DNA of 64,000 nucleotides from Glebionis coronaria (lineage: Eukaryota; Streptophyta; Magnoliopsida; Asterales; Asteraceae): contig JANFOE010000579.1 of assembly GCA_025667525.1 (NCBI GenBank), forward strand, positions 434,001 through 498,000, written 5' to 3'. The notes below the pieces were generated by a model. That model saw nothing but the letters and a program-made list of their open reading frames with translations, did not search any database and was not told where the DNA came from. The position numbers and the translations under genes are program-made. This document shows positions 10,317 through 26,005 of this stretch, in pieces (the first letter of the stretch is position 1; the number at the start of each line of letters is the position of its first letter).

Positions 10317-10625
10317 CTGCCTTTGGCTACATTGACTTTTGCAGTCAAAGTTGTGATTTGAAATATCAAAATTGATATCAGCATGCTACAATTTTGGGAC
10401 CAATCTAGCATTTTTTCCGAAATTTACTTTGATGCCAAAATTCGTTGTCAGGCTTGATGATATTATCTCGATTTAGGATCAGAAAACCTGCAAGTTTGAC
10501 CTTGCAACTTCTCTCATTGTTACTGAATACTACTGATAGATTAATGAAACTACTGTCGTTTACTTGTTTAAATTTTAGGAGATTTGCTGAGCTAACGTCT
10601 TACGGATACCAGATATACGTGTACT
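10317..10625. repeat. Segmental duplicate B (partner at 3759-4131)
   Basis: Aligns with 3759-4131 end to end and is the single-copy version of the part that is tandemly doubled there. It ends about 14 bp from the donor site of the relic exon at 10639-10697, on the intron side. Confidence 0.75.
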
Positions 10626-10638
10626 AAAAAGATCTTAC

Positions 10639-10697
10639 GAGTGAGAGCAAGTTGCGCAGAAGGATCTGCCATTCTAGCTTCAAAGTCGATGTAAAAC
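10639..10697 (-). pseudogene. Relic exon resembling arogenate/prephenate dehydratase (ACT-domain part)
   Basis: A 59 bp minus-strand exon is bounded by an AG acceptor (10698-10699) and a good GTAAG donor (10634-10638). It encodes FYIDFEARMADPSAQLAL, which matches the conserved strand/helix of the ACT regulatory domain in plant arogenate dehydratases (phenylalanine synthesis, plastid). No neighbouring exon with the expected continuation could be found within 1 kb on either side, so this is most likely a stranded fragment. Identification rests on 19 residues and should be treated as tentative. Confidence 0.5.
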
Positions 10698-10699
10698 CT

Positions 10700-11419
10700 A
10701 TGTCATACACTCATACCTAAATCTTTCATCACCTTGAACATATATAATCATTCAGAATCATTAGGTTAAATGTATGTAAGTCACGTTGGATTCGCCTTGT
10801 TACTGTCATCAACATTCCTGAGTGGACGGTTTCTTTGAGGTCTGCTGTAGAACTGAAATCAAGTACAGGAAGCCAAGTTGTCGGTAAATGATGAACAAAC
10901 ACTTTGATCCGACTCAAAAATACACATAAATGAGCTGTTCCCATGTTACTATCAATTTTAGGCTTCTAGCAGCCTGTACAAGTTCCAGAATCCCATGACT
11001 CGTAACACGGTTAACCATAAAAGGGGTTGTAGAGGGGCATAAATGTAATTTTACATAACACGGATAAAATTGGTATCAAATATTGGTCCGAAAGGCTCAA
11101 GTTTGACTCGAGGTAAAGTCAACAAAAATCAAACCTTTAACGCAACCAAACAGCGGGTAGTAAGATATACAGTAAGATGTATGTCCAAAATTCAGCTATT
11201 GAAATCACATTTAATCACATCGGTGCACACATAGTACAGGGTTTATACTTCAGAGCGTTTATAAGTAACTATTACATGAAAACTAAAACAAAACGGGCAA
11301 ACCTCAGCAATAAAAAAGAAACCCGCAAAAACCTCATCTACACAACCAACGAGAGCATAACAATACTGACATGAACGAAAAACGAGCCTCCAAACCTTCA
11401 TTACTTTCTACTAAAAGCA
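10700..11419. other. Intergenic between relic exon and CDPK 3' end
   Basis: A minus-strand open frame at 10729-10944 has no recognisable domain. The part nearest 11419 should contain the CDPK 3'UTR; A/T-rich, no clear polyadenylation signal chosen. Confidence 0.4.
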
Positions 11420-16594
<5,175 letters not shown>

Positions 16595-16890
16595 TTGTAA
16601 AGATTGGGTTTTTGAGTTAAAGATGGGATTTTTTTTAGGGAATATGAATGTTTTTGAGGTTTTGAGAAGAACCCAGATGGGATTTGGTGTGGTTTTTAAT
16701 GGAGGAAAAAGTGAAAAAGATGATGAAGAAGACGACCAAGAACATGAATTAAAACATGTGTGTTTGTGTGTTTGGTTTTTTTTTTTTTTGACTTTTTAAG
16801 GTGTTTGGTCAAACTGTCTCTATCAATGAGAGTATATTTTGGTTCAAGATTTTTTAGTTTTTATTTTTATTTTTTTATAAATAGAAAGTT
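16595..16890 (-). promoter_or_regulatory. CDPK 5' leader and proximal promoter
   Basis: On the minus strand the sequence ahead of the start codon is C/T- and A-rich and free of strong upstream ORFs. A W-box core TTGACC is present at about 16808-16813 and two long A/T homopolymer runs lie at 16780-16790 and 16857-16875. W-boxes bind WRKY factors in defence and stress responses; the presence of one core is weak evidence. Confidence 0.35.
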
Positions 16891-18125
16891 GCAAAATTCA
16901 TCCATTTGGTATTGTCAATTTGCAGATTCAGTCTTGGGTGTGTTTGTTGAAATGAGTCGTAGCTGTGAGTAGGAGCAGTGAGCAGTAGCTGTGAGCAAGA
17001 GCAAGCATTAGTTGTGAGCAGTAGTTGTCATAGCTCGCCGCTCATTTGTTCACCGCTCATTTGTCACCGCTCCTTAAAGGAAACATTGAAAAACTAGCAT
17101 TCCTAAAAAGTAGCATCGCTCATCGCTCCTTTATCAAACAACTAAAAAAAATCACAACGCTCACCGCTTCTTTTGCCAAACAAGTATTAAAAATCAAAAT
17201 ACTTCTTTTCACCGCTCATCGCTCCAAAATGTTTCACCACCACTCTTTGCCAAACAAAGCCTTGGTGTTCGCGAAAATTATCGGGTTAGCCCGGACCAAA
17301 TTAAGAAAAGCGGACTGGACTGACACCAGTTTAGTCCAAAACAATAAACAAAGGACTAGACCGAACAATCGAACCGAAAAACCGAGACTGGAAAGACACC
17401 ATTTTAGTCCAAGACATGAACAAAGGACCGGATCGAATGTGTTCGGTCTGATCCAAGTCGATCACGTTCGGTTGGTTTGGTCCAAAGAAGCAAAATTTAT
17501 CCATGTGGTATTGTCAATATACGGATTCAATCTTGGTGTTTGTGAGAGTTATCGGGTCAAATCTGGGCCGAACTGAAAAAACTGGACCGAAAAGACACCA
17601 TTTTAGTCTAGAACCATGAACAAAGGACCGGATCGAATGTGTTCAGTCCGGTCCAGGTCGATCACGTTCGGTCGTTTTGGTCCAAAGAAGCAAAATCCAT
17701 CCATGTGGTATTGTCAATTTACAGATTCAGTCTTGCTGTTTGTGAAAATTAACTTGTCGATTTTACGAGAACTAGGGTTGAGCATCAGGTCAAATCCGGA
17801 CTGAATCGAAAAAAGCTAGAATGGACTGATACCGTTTTAGTCCAAAACTATGGACCAACGACCAGACCGAATGTATTCGGTCCGGTCCAAGAAAGCAAAT
17901 TGGGTGGGTTGTATGTAAGACTGGACCGAGGATTGAACAGGAGGTAAAGTGTGGACCAAGGAACCGAAAAAAAGGGACCAGAAAGACACTATTTTACTCC
18001 AAAACCATGAACAAAGGACTGGATCGAATGTGTTGGGTCCAGTCTAGATCGGTCGCGTTCGATCGGTTTAGTTCAAAGAAGCAAAATCCATCCATGTGGT
18101 ACTGTCAATTTACAAATTTAGTCTG
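16890..18125. repeat. Diverged tandem repeat array, unit about 200 bp
   Basis: The anchor aaaatccatccatgtggtattgtcaattta recurs in variant form at about 16894, 17491, 17693 and 18085; the spacings of 202 and 392 bp fit a unit of about 200 bp. Each unit also carries cattttagtccaaaacatgaacaaaggaccggatcgaatgtgttcggtcc-like text. At 16960-17270 the array is interrupted by gagcagtgagcag / accgctcatcgctc short repeats that are inverted relative to each other. ORFs here are products of the repeat, not genes. Confidence 0.75.
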
Positions 18126-18779
18126 GTCTTTCCGATTTGATTACATGTAATATCAGTTTAGATATCTTCAGTCATCCTTTTTTTTAAGTCCTAAACAAAT
18201 AATTTCGTTAATTCGTTAGCCAAAAGTAAAAACTAAAGTTAACCAAAAAAAATTGCAAGTATTATTTCAATTCGTTTATTTTGTTTGGTTTCGTTTGGTT
18301 TGGTTTAGTTTGGTTGTAGACTTTGATTTTTCTGAAACATAAAAACCGAACCATTGGATTTAGAGTCGGTCTTGATTTCTCGAATTTTTTTAAAGTTAAG
18401 TTCGATTTTTCGATTCCCTGCACACCTTTATATATAATTTCAATTGTTTTTCGAAAAGACATGGGTTAAACTCGTATTTTGATCAAACCAGAGAGACAAT
18501 ATTTGAAACTTTGTCTAAAATGAAAGTGTGGATGTTTGTTTTTTAATACATACATTAGTGGCTCACCATGAAATTAAAAAACGCGTATAACTTTTTGTGT
18601 ATATTTTAGTAATCATGAGAGATTCAAAAGTTAAATTCGAATTTTATTTATTCCTTTTAATATTTATTTATTGTTCCTCTTTTTGATAAGCATGATGATT
18701 TATTTAAAAGATGGGAGATGGTATGTATATATATATCTTAATAACATGTTAACAACATGTTTATCTCATGTTATTTAAT
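18126..18779. other. A/T-rich intergenic DNA
   Basis: Contains a short tttggtttggtttagtttggttt run near 18285-18315 and no coding signal. Nothing else recognised. Confidence 0.5.
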
Positions 18780-18787
18780 ATTAGAAC

Positions 18788-19062
18788 TAGAGGTGGTAAA
18801 ATAGACGGGTCGAGAGGACACAGGCGGTGTAAAATAGACGACAGGCTAAATGAGCGTGGGTCAAACAGGCGCAAGCTAAAACGAGTAAAAAACAGACGTA
18901 AGATAAAACGAGAAAAAAATATTAATTAAAAAGATATATGAAGTGACCAATTTTCATGTTTTACAAACGCCCATTGAACCCATATAGTATCTTACATGCG
19001 TCTATTGAGCCCGTTAATAATAAAAGTACCTATAATTAGTAAAATGAGCCTTGCCACCTTTA
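18788..19062. mobile_element. hAT MITE (TAGAGGTGG family)
   Basis: 275 bp, ends TAGAGGTGGTAAA / TTGCCACCTTTA, imperfect TIRs. Flanked by ATTAGAAC (18780-18787) and ATTAAAAC (19063-19070), a 7/8 match that fits an aged 8 bp hAT target-site duplication. Confidence 0.7.
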
Positions 19063-19084
19063 ATTAAAACAAATATGTGTAGTA

Positions 19085-19360
19085 GAATGCTAATTAGGTC
19101 TAGCATGGTCCACAAATCAGACCGGTTTGATCAAAATTGAACCGAATCAATTTGACCCCAAAACACTCGACCAAACTAGACCTGGACCGAAATGAACTGG
19201 CATATTTGATTCCGTCCAGTTCACTCGAACTTGTAACGTCTGGTTGTGAGTAAGACCATCGCACCAGACCGGACCGAAATATACTAGATTCCTTCTTGTC
19301 TGGTCCGGTTTTCTGATTCGATCCGGTCCACGGTCAATGATGTTCGGCCCTAATGCTGAC
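19085..19360. repeat. Older ggtccggt-rich repeat, probably related to the adjacent hAT MITE
   Basis: Dense in gaccgga/tccggtc words like the MITEs at 19488 and 48165 and the array at 17270-18120, and it ends near gttcggccctaatgctgac, which may be a decayed TIR. Boundaries not defined. Confidence 0.4.
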
Positions 19361-19487
19361 CACGATTCAGAAGTAGTAAATACCACGTCCATCGCAAAAT
19401 TATTGTGGCACATTGATGTTGAAGTTGCGTAGGCTATATGACCTAGTAAATCGCAGTTAAACAATTTGGCACAATAATAGATTTAGA

Positions 19488-19709
19488 TAGGGCTGAGCAC
19501 GGTAGACCGAAAACCGATCTGGACCGGATCGAACAATTTCGGTCCGGGGTTTTGGACGAAATTTTGATAAGACCGAACCAGACCGGAACAACCCAGATCG
19601 ACCGGAATATTTCGGTCCGGTCTCGATCCGGGGTTTCAAACTATTTCGGTCTTTAGTCTGGTCCGGTCTTAGCCGGTCCGGTCCGCTCCCGGACCGATGC
19701 TCAGCCCTA
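19488..19709. mobile_element. hAT MITE (TAGGGCTGAGCA family), copy 1
   Basis: 222 bp, TIRs TAGGGCTGAGCAC / GATGCTCAGCCCTA, interior built from ggtccggtcc words. Flanks GATTTAGA (19480-19487) and GATTTGGA (19710-19717) match 7/8. Lies about 460 bp beyond the 3' end of THG1 copy 1. Same family as 48165-48448. Confidence 0.85.
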
Positions 19710-20167
19710 GATTTGGACGATAAAGACATTTTATTTGGACTGGATGTATTTTAGGAAATTTTGTGGGCATAAAAACCGGCTCTTTTAAATGGTTTTTCTC
19801 AAATCAATCCGGGGATTTGTACCAGGTTTAATAAAAAGGCCAAGATCGGTTTAAAAATAGGTTAAACCCCTCCCATCGAGTTAATCCGATCAAGTTAAAA
19901 ACCGAGTAAAATATAACAAAACCTGTTTCAAACCGATCCAATTTAAGTCAAAACCGGTTTGTTGACCGGTTGGCTCAAACCAAAACTTAAAAATCGATCC
20001 GTTTTGGTTTTATAAGTACAGTATTATATCTGAACAAAACAAGTAAAGAAAACAAGCGAAAATCAAGAAAGGATTTATAACATTCTATATTTTCTTGAAC
20101 TGGTTTACAATGTAACTTCAACTAACACGAGCAACGGGTACACTGTGCAACGGGTACGAGTAACAAA
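19710..20167. other. 3' flank of THG1 copy 1
   Basis: Rich in ccggttt / aaaccgg words in both orientations between about 19780 and 20000, suggesting another degenerate inverted-repeat element. No coding signal. Confidence 0.4.
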
Positions 20168-21890
20168 CTATTCGAGATTAATGAGCTTCGAGTCTGTATC
20201 CTTAAGAATGTGCGCGTGTTCCTCCCAGAAGCCATCTTCAATTATATTCGGGCATTCCACCACTAGTTTCTTCACTCCATCTATCTCCTGTGGATGCACA
20301 CAAAAGAAAATTAGATTGTGTTTATAAAAAATATGCAGACTGCGCCAAATTGGGTGAAACCAAAAAAAGATGATGTTATCGCAAACACAAATAGCGAAGT
20401 AGTATGTGAAGGTTACCTTGTCGTCCTCCCAGAAAATTGAAGTGCCGTTGAGGTTCATGAGTGGCAACTGATTGTAGTCAATACCAAACTCCTGCTTCAG
20501 CGTCTGAAACTTTTCCTTCAATACCTCACCACCCTGTATTTCCAATATCATAGATAGTTACAAAAACTTATAGCCTTATATATAACAGTTAAGAGAAAAA
20601 AAAAAACAAAAAAAAATTATAAAGCAGGCACCTCTAAGTTTTTCTGAGCTCTTTTTCTGCTTTCGCCATTATTGACACGCGCCCAAAACAAAGTATTTAA
20701 CCGTGTGTTCATGTGACCTACACAAAATAAGAAGACACATATTGCGAAAGGTTACTAAAAAGAATCAATAATATTTGATCAAGTATTGAAGAAACAAGTA
20801 AGCATGGGTCGCTTGTTCAATAGTTTTAAGGGAATGACCCATAGTCTTAGAAGCTGGTGCCTTTATATTATACTCGTAAAAAATTGGATACTAGCAAGAA
20901 ATGTAGTAAAGGAGATGAAAGGGAGGATATACTGACAGTCAACTTGTCTAAAAGACAGATATCGGCGAATCAACTCGTATGATTTATAGCAAACAGCCCT
21001 TCCGTCAAACCGCGGTGCATACTGCAACTCTGTTTCAGGCAAAAATTCTTTCCACTTCTTCACGTATGCATCTGTGAACAACGAGCATATTGCAGACACT
21101 AATGTACTGGAAGAATCACAGATTACTTCTATCAGTTTCATTGCGAATAAAAGTATAGCATACCATATAGTCCTAGGAAAGGAAGACGGACCTGTCACGT
21201 CTTTCAAAGAGTTGAGTGTCTTTCTCCAATACAAAACTGCAAATCAAAGATAACGTTAAAATAATTACCTGATATATTAACAATAAAAACTGACGTAATG
21301 CTCACCTGTATTCATCACTCTGTCCATAGCCATATACAATGTCATCCTTAAACTCTTCGAATACATCCATTGCACATGAGTTTTGCTGCCGGTTCATCAA
21401 ATGGCTTCTTGAATTTATGAACCTTGGTAAATCTAGGGGAAAACAAATTAAGAAACCATATAAAAATTAGCCAAAGTATAATAGCAGACAACACGAACAC
21501 AACAGAAGCAAGAAGTAGCACTTTTAGTAAGCGCAAAATAAAATATCTCAGTAACCTATGTTACCTGCTAAATCGACATCCATCTATTCTTACGACAATC
21601 CAATTATCTTGCTTCGTGTGGTTCTCAGCCCGCCATAAAGTCAATTGTTCTTCACCAATACTGGACACATTCTCCTCTAAATCAGTTAAACTTTCAACTA
21701 TCACAAGTTGTCCTCCTTAATCCAAGTTGTCCTCGTTAATCCAATTAAGTAAAAATCGGTTTGTCACTCCTCTTTAATCCAAGTTGTGTGTCACAGAATT
21801 CTTCATTAGTTATCTTAACATCCATCTTCTCGAGTTCGTCCAAACTACATCCAACTTTGCGTGCGTGTTTTTTTAGGGCATTACTTCTGC

Positions 21891-22699
21891 TTATCGATTA
21901 ATTCTGTGTCCAGCTTCTCTCCTTTGGCTAGCTATATGTGTCATATCAGCCCAGCTGCGAGTCATCCACATCATCCACCAACTAACTGTTATTGGTTTAG
22001 TCTTTTGGCCTCTAGTTGTTGGCCTCATGACAAGACTAAAGGTTCGGGACAAGGGTTTTAACCTCAAGGCCTCAAATACCATTACGATGATGGTCATGAG
22101 GCTAACAACCCACCCTAGATAGGTCTTCTTGTTATCCTCCGAAGTGGGATCATCATCATTGGACGGGAACTCTTCGAGGATCTTTTCGATCGCCTCTTTT
22201 AATTCATGAAATCCCACTTTTAAACCCACTGTACCAGACAAACCATCTATGCCTTTACTCATAGAAGGATAACTTTCTGATAACCCCATGTAATGCGAAC
22301 CGATGAAATGCCGTTTATCTTGAGATTTGTTGGATTCCCAAATTCCAACAACAAGTTTCGATAATGTACCGCTAGAAGGTAAGCGTTGGAGAGTAAAACC
22401 ATACCTTCTAAAAACCTTTCCTCATCATGGGGAGTGGGAAAAAGTTGGAGTTTCAGGAGTGGGATTGATTTTTGGGGTTCATGTTCATCAAAAACCGGGC
22501 GTAACTTATCTAGGAATAAATCGTAATCATCACCAAAAAGATGAAACGATTCATTCCTAATTAGAGGGTTTTTTATATCCACAAGTTCATGTATGTCGCC
22601 GATATGCGGAATCCTTTCAGATCTGTCTAGGGTTACTACTGGTTTATGAGGATCTTGTTGCTCAAACCAGTCGTTTGGATCTCCACGCATCGACGACAT
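21891..22699 (-). pseudogene. RIP-like protein, left-arm copy, frameshifted
   Basis: Mirror copy of the right-arm gene, starting at 22699. One base fewer in a G-run near 22340 shifts the frame after the motif NLLLEFG, giving a 146-residue product; the remaining frame continues from 22289 to 21891. A few substitutions (for example Leu to Gln at the residue after HEP, Ile to Thr after NDDDP) separate it from the right arm. The difference shows that the arms have evolved independently for some time or were copied imperfectly. Confidence 0.7.
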
Positions 22700-22768
22700 T
22701 TCTTCCTTTAGGAGGCTAACTAGAAGATAGGCAGCAAGAAATTAAAAAGAAGATGATAACCTGAAGTA

Positions 22769-22952
22769 ATGATTCTCGAGAGAGAGAGAGAGATGAAATA
22801 GAATCGACTTGCTATTTCTAATTAAAACAGCTGCGCGCGTATATATAAAACATTCAATTAAAATATTGTTATATATACGCGCGCAGCTGTTTTAATTAGA
22901 AATAGCAAGTCGATTCTATTTCATCTCTCTCTCTCTCTCTCGAGAATCATTA
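22769..22952. promoter_or_regulatory. Divergent leader region at the palindrome centre
   Basis: Both arms carry tatatata next to a gcgcgc block (22832-22847 and 22871-22884) and a (CT)n / (GA)n tract (22780-22792 and 22924-22941), arranged symmetrically. This would give each arm the same promoter pointing outward, only 20 bp apart at the centre. Confidence 0.4.
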
Positions 22953-23019
22953 CTTCAGGTTATCATCTTCTTTTTAATTTCTTGCTGCCTATCTTCTAGT
23001 TAGCCTCCTAAAGGAAGAA

Positions 23020-23829
23020 ATGTCGTCGATGCGTGGAGATCCAAACGACTGGTTTGAGCAACAAGATCCTCATAAACCAGTAGTAACCCTAGACAGATCT
23101 GAAAGGATTCCGCATATCGGCGACATACATGAACTTGTGGATATAAAAAACCCTCTAATTAGGAATGAATCGTTTCATCTTTTTGGTGATGATTACGATT
23201 TATTCCTAGATAAGTTACGCCCGGTTTTTGATGAACATGAACCCCTAAAATCAATCCCACTCCTGAAACTCCAACTTTTTCCCACTCCCCATGATGAGGA
23301 AAGGTTTTTAGAAGGTATGGTTTTACTCTCCAACGCTTACCTTCTAGCGGTACATTATCGAAACTTGTTGTTGGAATTTGGGGTATCCAACAAATCTCAA
23401 GATAAACGGCATTTCATCGGTTCGCATTACATGGGGTTATCAGAAAGTTATCCTTCTATGAGTAAAGGCATAGATGGTTTGTCTGGTACAGTGGGTTTAA
23501 AAGTGGGATTTCATGAATTAAAAGAGGCGATCGAAAAGATCCTCGAAGAGTTCCCGTCCAATGATGATGATCCCATTTCGGAGGATAACAAGAAGACCTA
23601 TCTAGGGTGGGTTGTTAGCCTCATGACCATCATCGTAATGGTATTTGAGGCCTTGAGGTTAAAACCCTTGTCCCGAACCTTTAGTCTTGTCATGAGGCCA
23701 ACAACTAGAGGCCAAAAGACTAAACCAATAACAGTTAGTTGGTGGATGATGTGGATGACTCGCAGCTGGGCTGATATGACACATATAGCTAGCCAAAGGA
23801 GAGAAGCTGGACACAGAATTAATCGATAA
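23020..23829 (+). CDS. Ribosome-inactivating-protein-like (rRNA N-glycosidase family) protein, right-arm copy
   Basis: Intact 269 aa frame with no signal peptide. The pattern fits the RIP fold: an N-terminal DLFLDKLRPVF helix, a NAYLLAVHY strand with Tyr107, a SESYPSMSKGIDGLSG region with Tyr144, an LKEAIEKIL helix, and a hydrophobic helix ending in FEALR (Glu210, Arg213), followed by Trp241/242 in TVSWWMMW. These are the positions used by RIP active sites to remove one adenine from large-subunit rRNA. The C-terminal subdomain is shorter than in typical RIPs. No lectin chain. Assignment is by pattern recognition only; activity is unknown. Its promoter would be the 190 bp between the palindrome centre and the start, including a (CT)n tract at 22923-22941. 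A plant-internal family member is likely; it is not linked to any other defence gene here. Confidence 0.55.
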   Translation: MSSMRGDPNDWFEQQDPHKPVVTLDRSERIPHIGDIHELVDIKNPLIRNESFHLFGDDYDLFLDKLRPVFDEHEPLKSIPLLKLQLFPTPHDEERFLEGMVLLSNAYLLAVHYRNLLLEFGVSNKSQDKRHFIGSHYMGLSESYPSMSKGIDGLSGTVGLKVGFHELKEAIEKILEEFPSNDDDPISEDNKKTYLGWVVSLMTIIVMVFEALRLKPLSRTFSLVMRPTTRGQKTKPITVSWWMMWMTRSWADMTHIASQRREAGHRINR

Positions 23830-25864
23830 GCAGAAGTAATGCCCTAAAAAAACACGCACGCAAAGTCGGATGTAGTTTGGACGAACTCGAGAAGATGGAT
23901 GTTAAGATAACTAATGAAGAATTCTGTGACACACAACTTGGATTAAAGAGGAGTGACAAACCGATTTTTACTTAATTGGATTAACGAGGACAACTTGGAT
24001 TAAGGAGGACAACTTGTGATAGTTGAAAGTTCTCAGCTCCTCAGAAAGAATGGGATAACCATTCAAGAAAGTTGGTGAAGCTACATTTTCTGTATGAACA
24101 ATTATGATCTTCCGCCTACTGTAAACTCCATTGTCATATTTTTTGGCCTGAACATCACTTGCAGCACATTGAAAAACTTCTGTCGTCTTGAGAATGCAAG
24201 AACCTTGGCGAAACATGTCTGGAAGGTCGTTGTAGTTGATGCCGAACTGTTGGAATAGAATCTCATTCTTTTCAATCCTTCCCTTGCCTTTTTCGGATTT
24301 CTGGAGACATAAAGGGATATGTCAAAATAGATCTTTTTGTTAGAAAGAAACATAATTTCGCTAAGCGTAAAAGATTGAATTCATACACACCTCCAATATC
24401 TCTTGTGCTTCTCGTTCTGATTTCCCACTTTCAACCAACTTCCAAAAGCATGTATTGGTCAAGTTAGTCTCATCACCTGGAAAAAAGTATCATCGTTAAG
24501 ATCAATCAGTGCAAACCCAACCCGTTAAAAAAATGGCCATTTTGCCACCACCATAGTTGAGTAATATGTGAATGTTCTACTCACATTCTCGTTGTTTGAA
24601 AGCAAGATATGCCTGAACATCACGTGTTGTCTTTAAGCACAAGGCTTCTGCTTCAAAAGATCGCCTGATCTTATGACTTTGTTGGGAAAGAACTCTGTCC
24701 AATTCATCCGATAAGATGATGTGAACAACGAGGCAATGACCGATACTAATTTACTGCAGTGTTAAGTTCATTGTTATAACATCAATTCCATAAAAACAAT
24801 TAGTAACACAAACAAGTGTACATAAAAACACATTACCTGGCACGTCTAGTGTAAACATCGGTTTCCTTTCTGAAAATGAAGCTGCATACCACATTAAGTA
24901 GTTTAGAGTTAGACATTCATATGTGTTTCTGCTATATTTACGACAATGGATTGAAGGTCTTACCTGTACTCTTTCCCAAAACCATAAGCCAAGATTATAT
25001 CTGGCATCTCCTTGCAGATCGATGATGCACATGAGTTCATCAAGTTCAGAACATTTTCATCGTTTGGTTTTATAAACTCATTAGCTTCACAAAATCTGCC
25101 ATAATTGGTACATGGTTAGAACAATAGTAATAAAATTTCTGGCATATATAACAACGTAAAAGTAGCCTGTAATCGCCTTTCAGAAAGAAAAAAAAAGTAG
25201 CCTGTAATCAACATAACTATACTAAACAAAATTTCACATGCTCATAGCGGATTGAACCTGATGAACGCCCCATTCGTTATATCGTTAAACAATAATCTTT
25301 TCACACAACAACTAATTCACATGAATTAGCCCACCCGCGTAAATATACTGTAAGACCCAAGCACAATACAAGAATCAAACAAGTAACCTAGTCCCCCGAA
25401 AATCCAGTTATGTCTTTTTACTCGTTTAGTCAGAAAGAATTATAACCAAACATGAATTCTTTATATTTTCGATAACCGACTAATCAACGAGATTTCAAGG
25501 ACGTGAATTTCTCAGAGCATGCTTAAGAGTTTCTAAGAACATATATGTACCTTGCAAAATTGCTACATTGAAGTCGAACTACGATAAAGAGTCCAGACTC
25601 TAATGTGTCTTTGATTTCAGCATCTTTTACATCTGCATACTGGCTCTTCGCCATTTTCTTCTTCTTCTTCGATTCCGAGGGGTCTTTGGTTTCAGAATCT
25701 TTTACACAGCTATTTGCCCTGTTCTTCTTCTTCTTCTCTTTCTTCGATTCCAAGGGGTCTTTGATTTCAGAATCATTTACATACTCGCTATTCACAATGT
25801 TTTCCTTCGCTTCCAATGGGTCCTTGAATTCAAAATCTGCAGTTTCATACTTGCTATTCTCCAT

Positions 25865-26005
25865 GTTCTTCGATTCCAACCGTCACTACAATCAAGATTA
25901 AATGCTATAGGAACGGAAATACATATATACATAGGGATCTCCTAAAGCCCATATTAGCGAAATCTTACTCAATAAGAACTGCTTTTATAATCAAAATTGT
26001 ACTAT
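25865..26005. other. 5' flank of THG1 copy 1
   Basis: Short upstream region between the start codon and a MITE; a promoter is expected but no clear TATA box was chosen. Confidence 0.35.

Larger units (their letters stand above)
21689..24031. mobile_element. 2.34 kb palindromic insertion carrying two head-to-head RIP-like genes
   Basis: Arms 21689-22848 and 22869-24031 are almost exact reverse complements around a 20 bp A/T spacer. Outer ends are AACTTTCAACTATCACAAG and its complement; inside these lie three near-direct repeats of acttggattaa(g/a)gagga. The uninterrupted exon in THG1 copy 2 (50190-50215) shows that the whole block is an insertion after tctaaatcagtta. No clean target-site duplication is visible (gtta against ctca at best), so the class (foldback element or Mutator-like capture) is open. 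Each arm holds a gene with its own TATA-like tatatata and a CT microsatellite leader; the arms are divergent from the centre. Confidence 0.85.
20168..25864 (-). pseudogene. tRNA-His guanylyltransferase (THG1-like), two-domain gene, copy 1, broken
   Basis: Minus-strand exons: 25864-25551, 25095-24964, 24881-24837, 24753-24585, 24476-24391, 24300-24032 joined to 21688-21565 across an insertion, 21432-21306, 21236-21192, 21106-20937, 20717-20632, 20533-20417, 20287-20168. THG1 adds the extra G to the 5' end of tRNA-His; plant forms have two tandem THG1 domains. A Lys-rich N-terminal leader with four KD(P/T)xES repeats precedes the first domain. That domain has lost the metal-binding RIDG motif (reads VVRLQCSNF); the second keeps VVRIDG and SDEYS. 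Lesions: a one-base deletion in the 24753-24585 exon (the frame shifts after FFPNKVIRSG), an 8 bp deletion in the 21432-21306 exon where copy 2 has a ctcatg repeat, and the 2.34 kb palindrome inside an exon. It cannot make a full protein. Confidence 0.88.

Noticed and set aside
10178..10411. Minus-strand ORF of 77 codons (WFPDTTEQQTKSIAV)
   Set aside because: Covers one arm of the inverted repeat and part of the duplicated segment; no recognised domain, no splice context.
17046..17804. Plus-strand ORFs of 176 and 62 codons
   Set aside because: They lie in the 200 bp tandem repeats and repeat one another; no domain.
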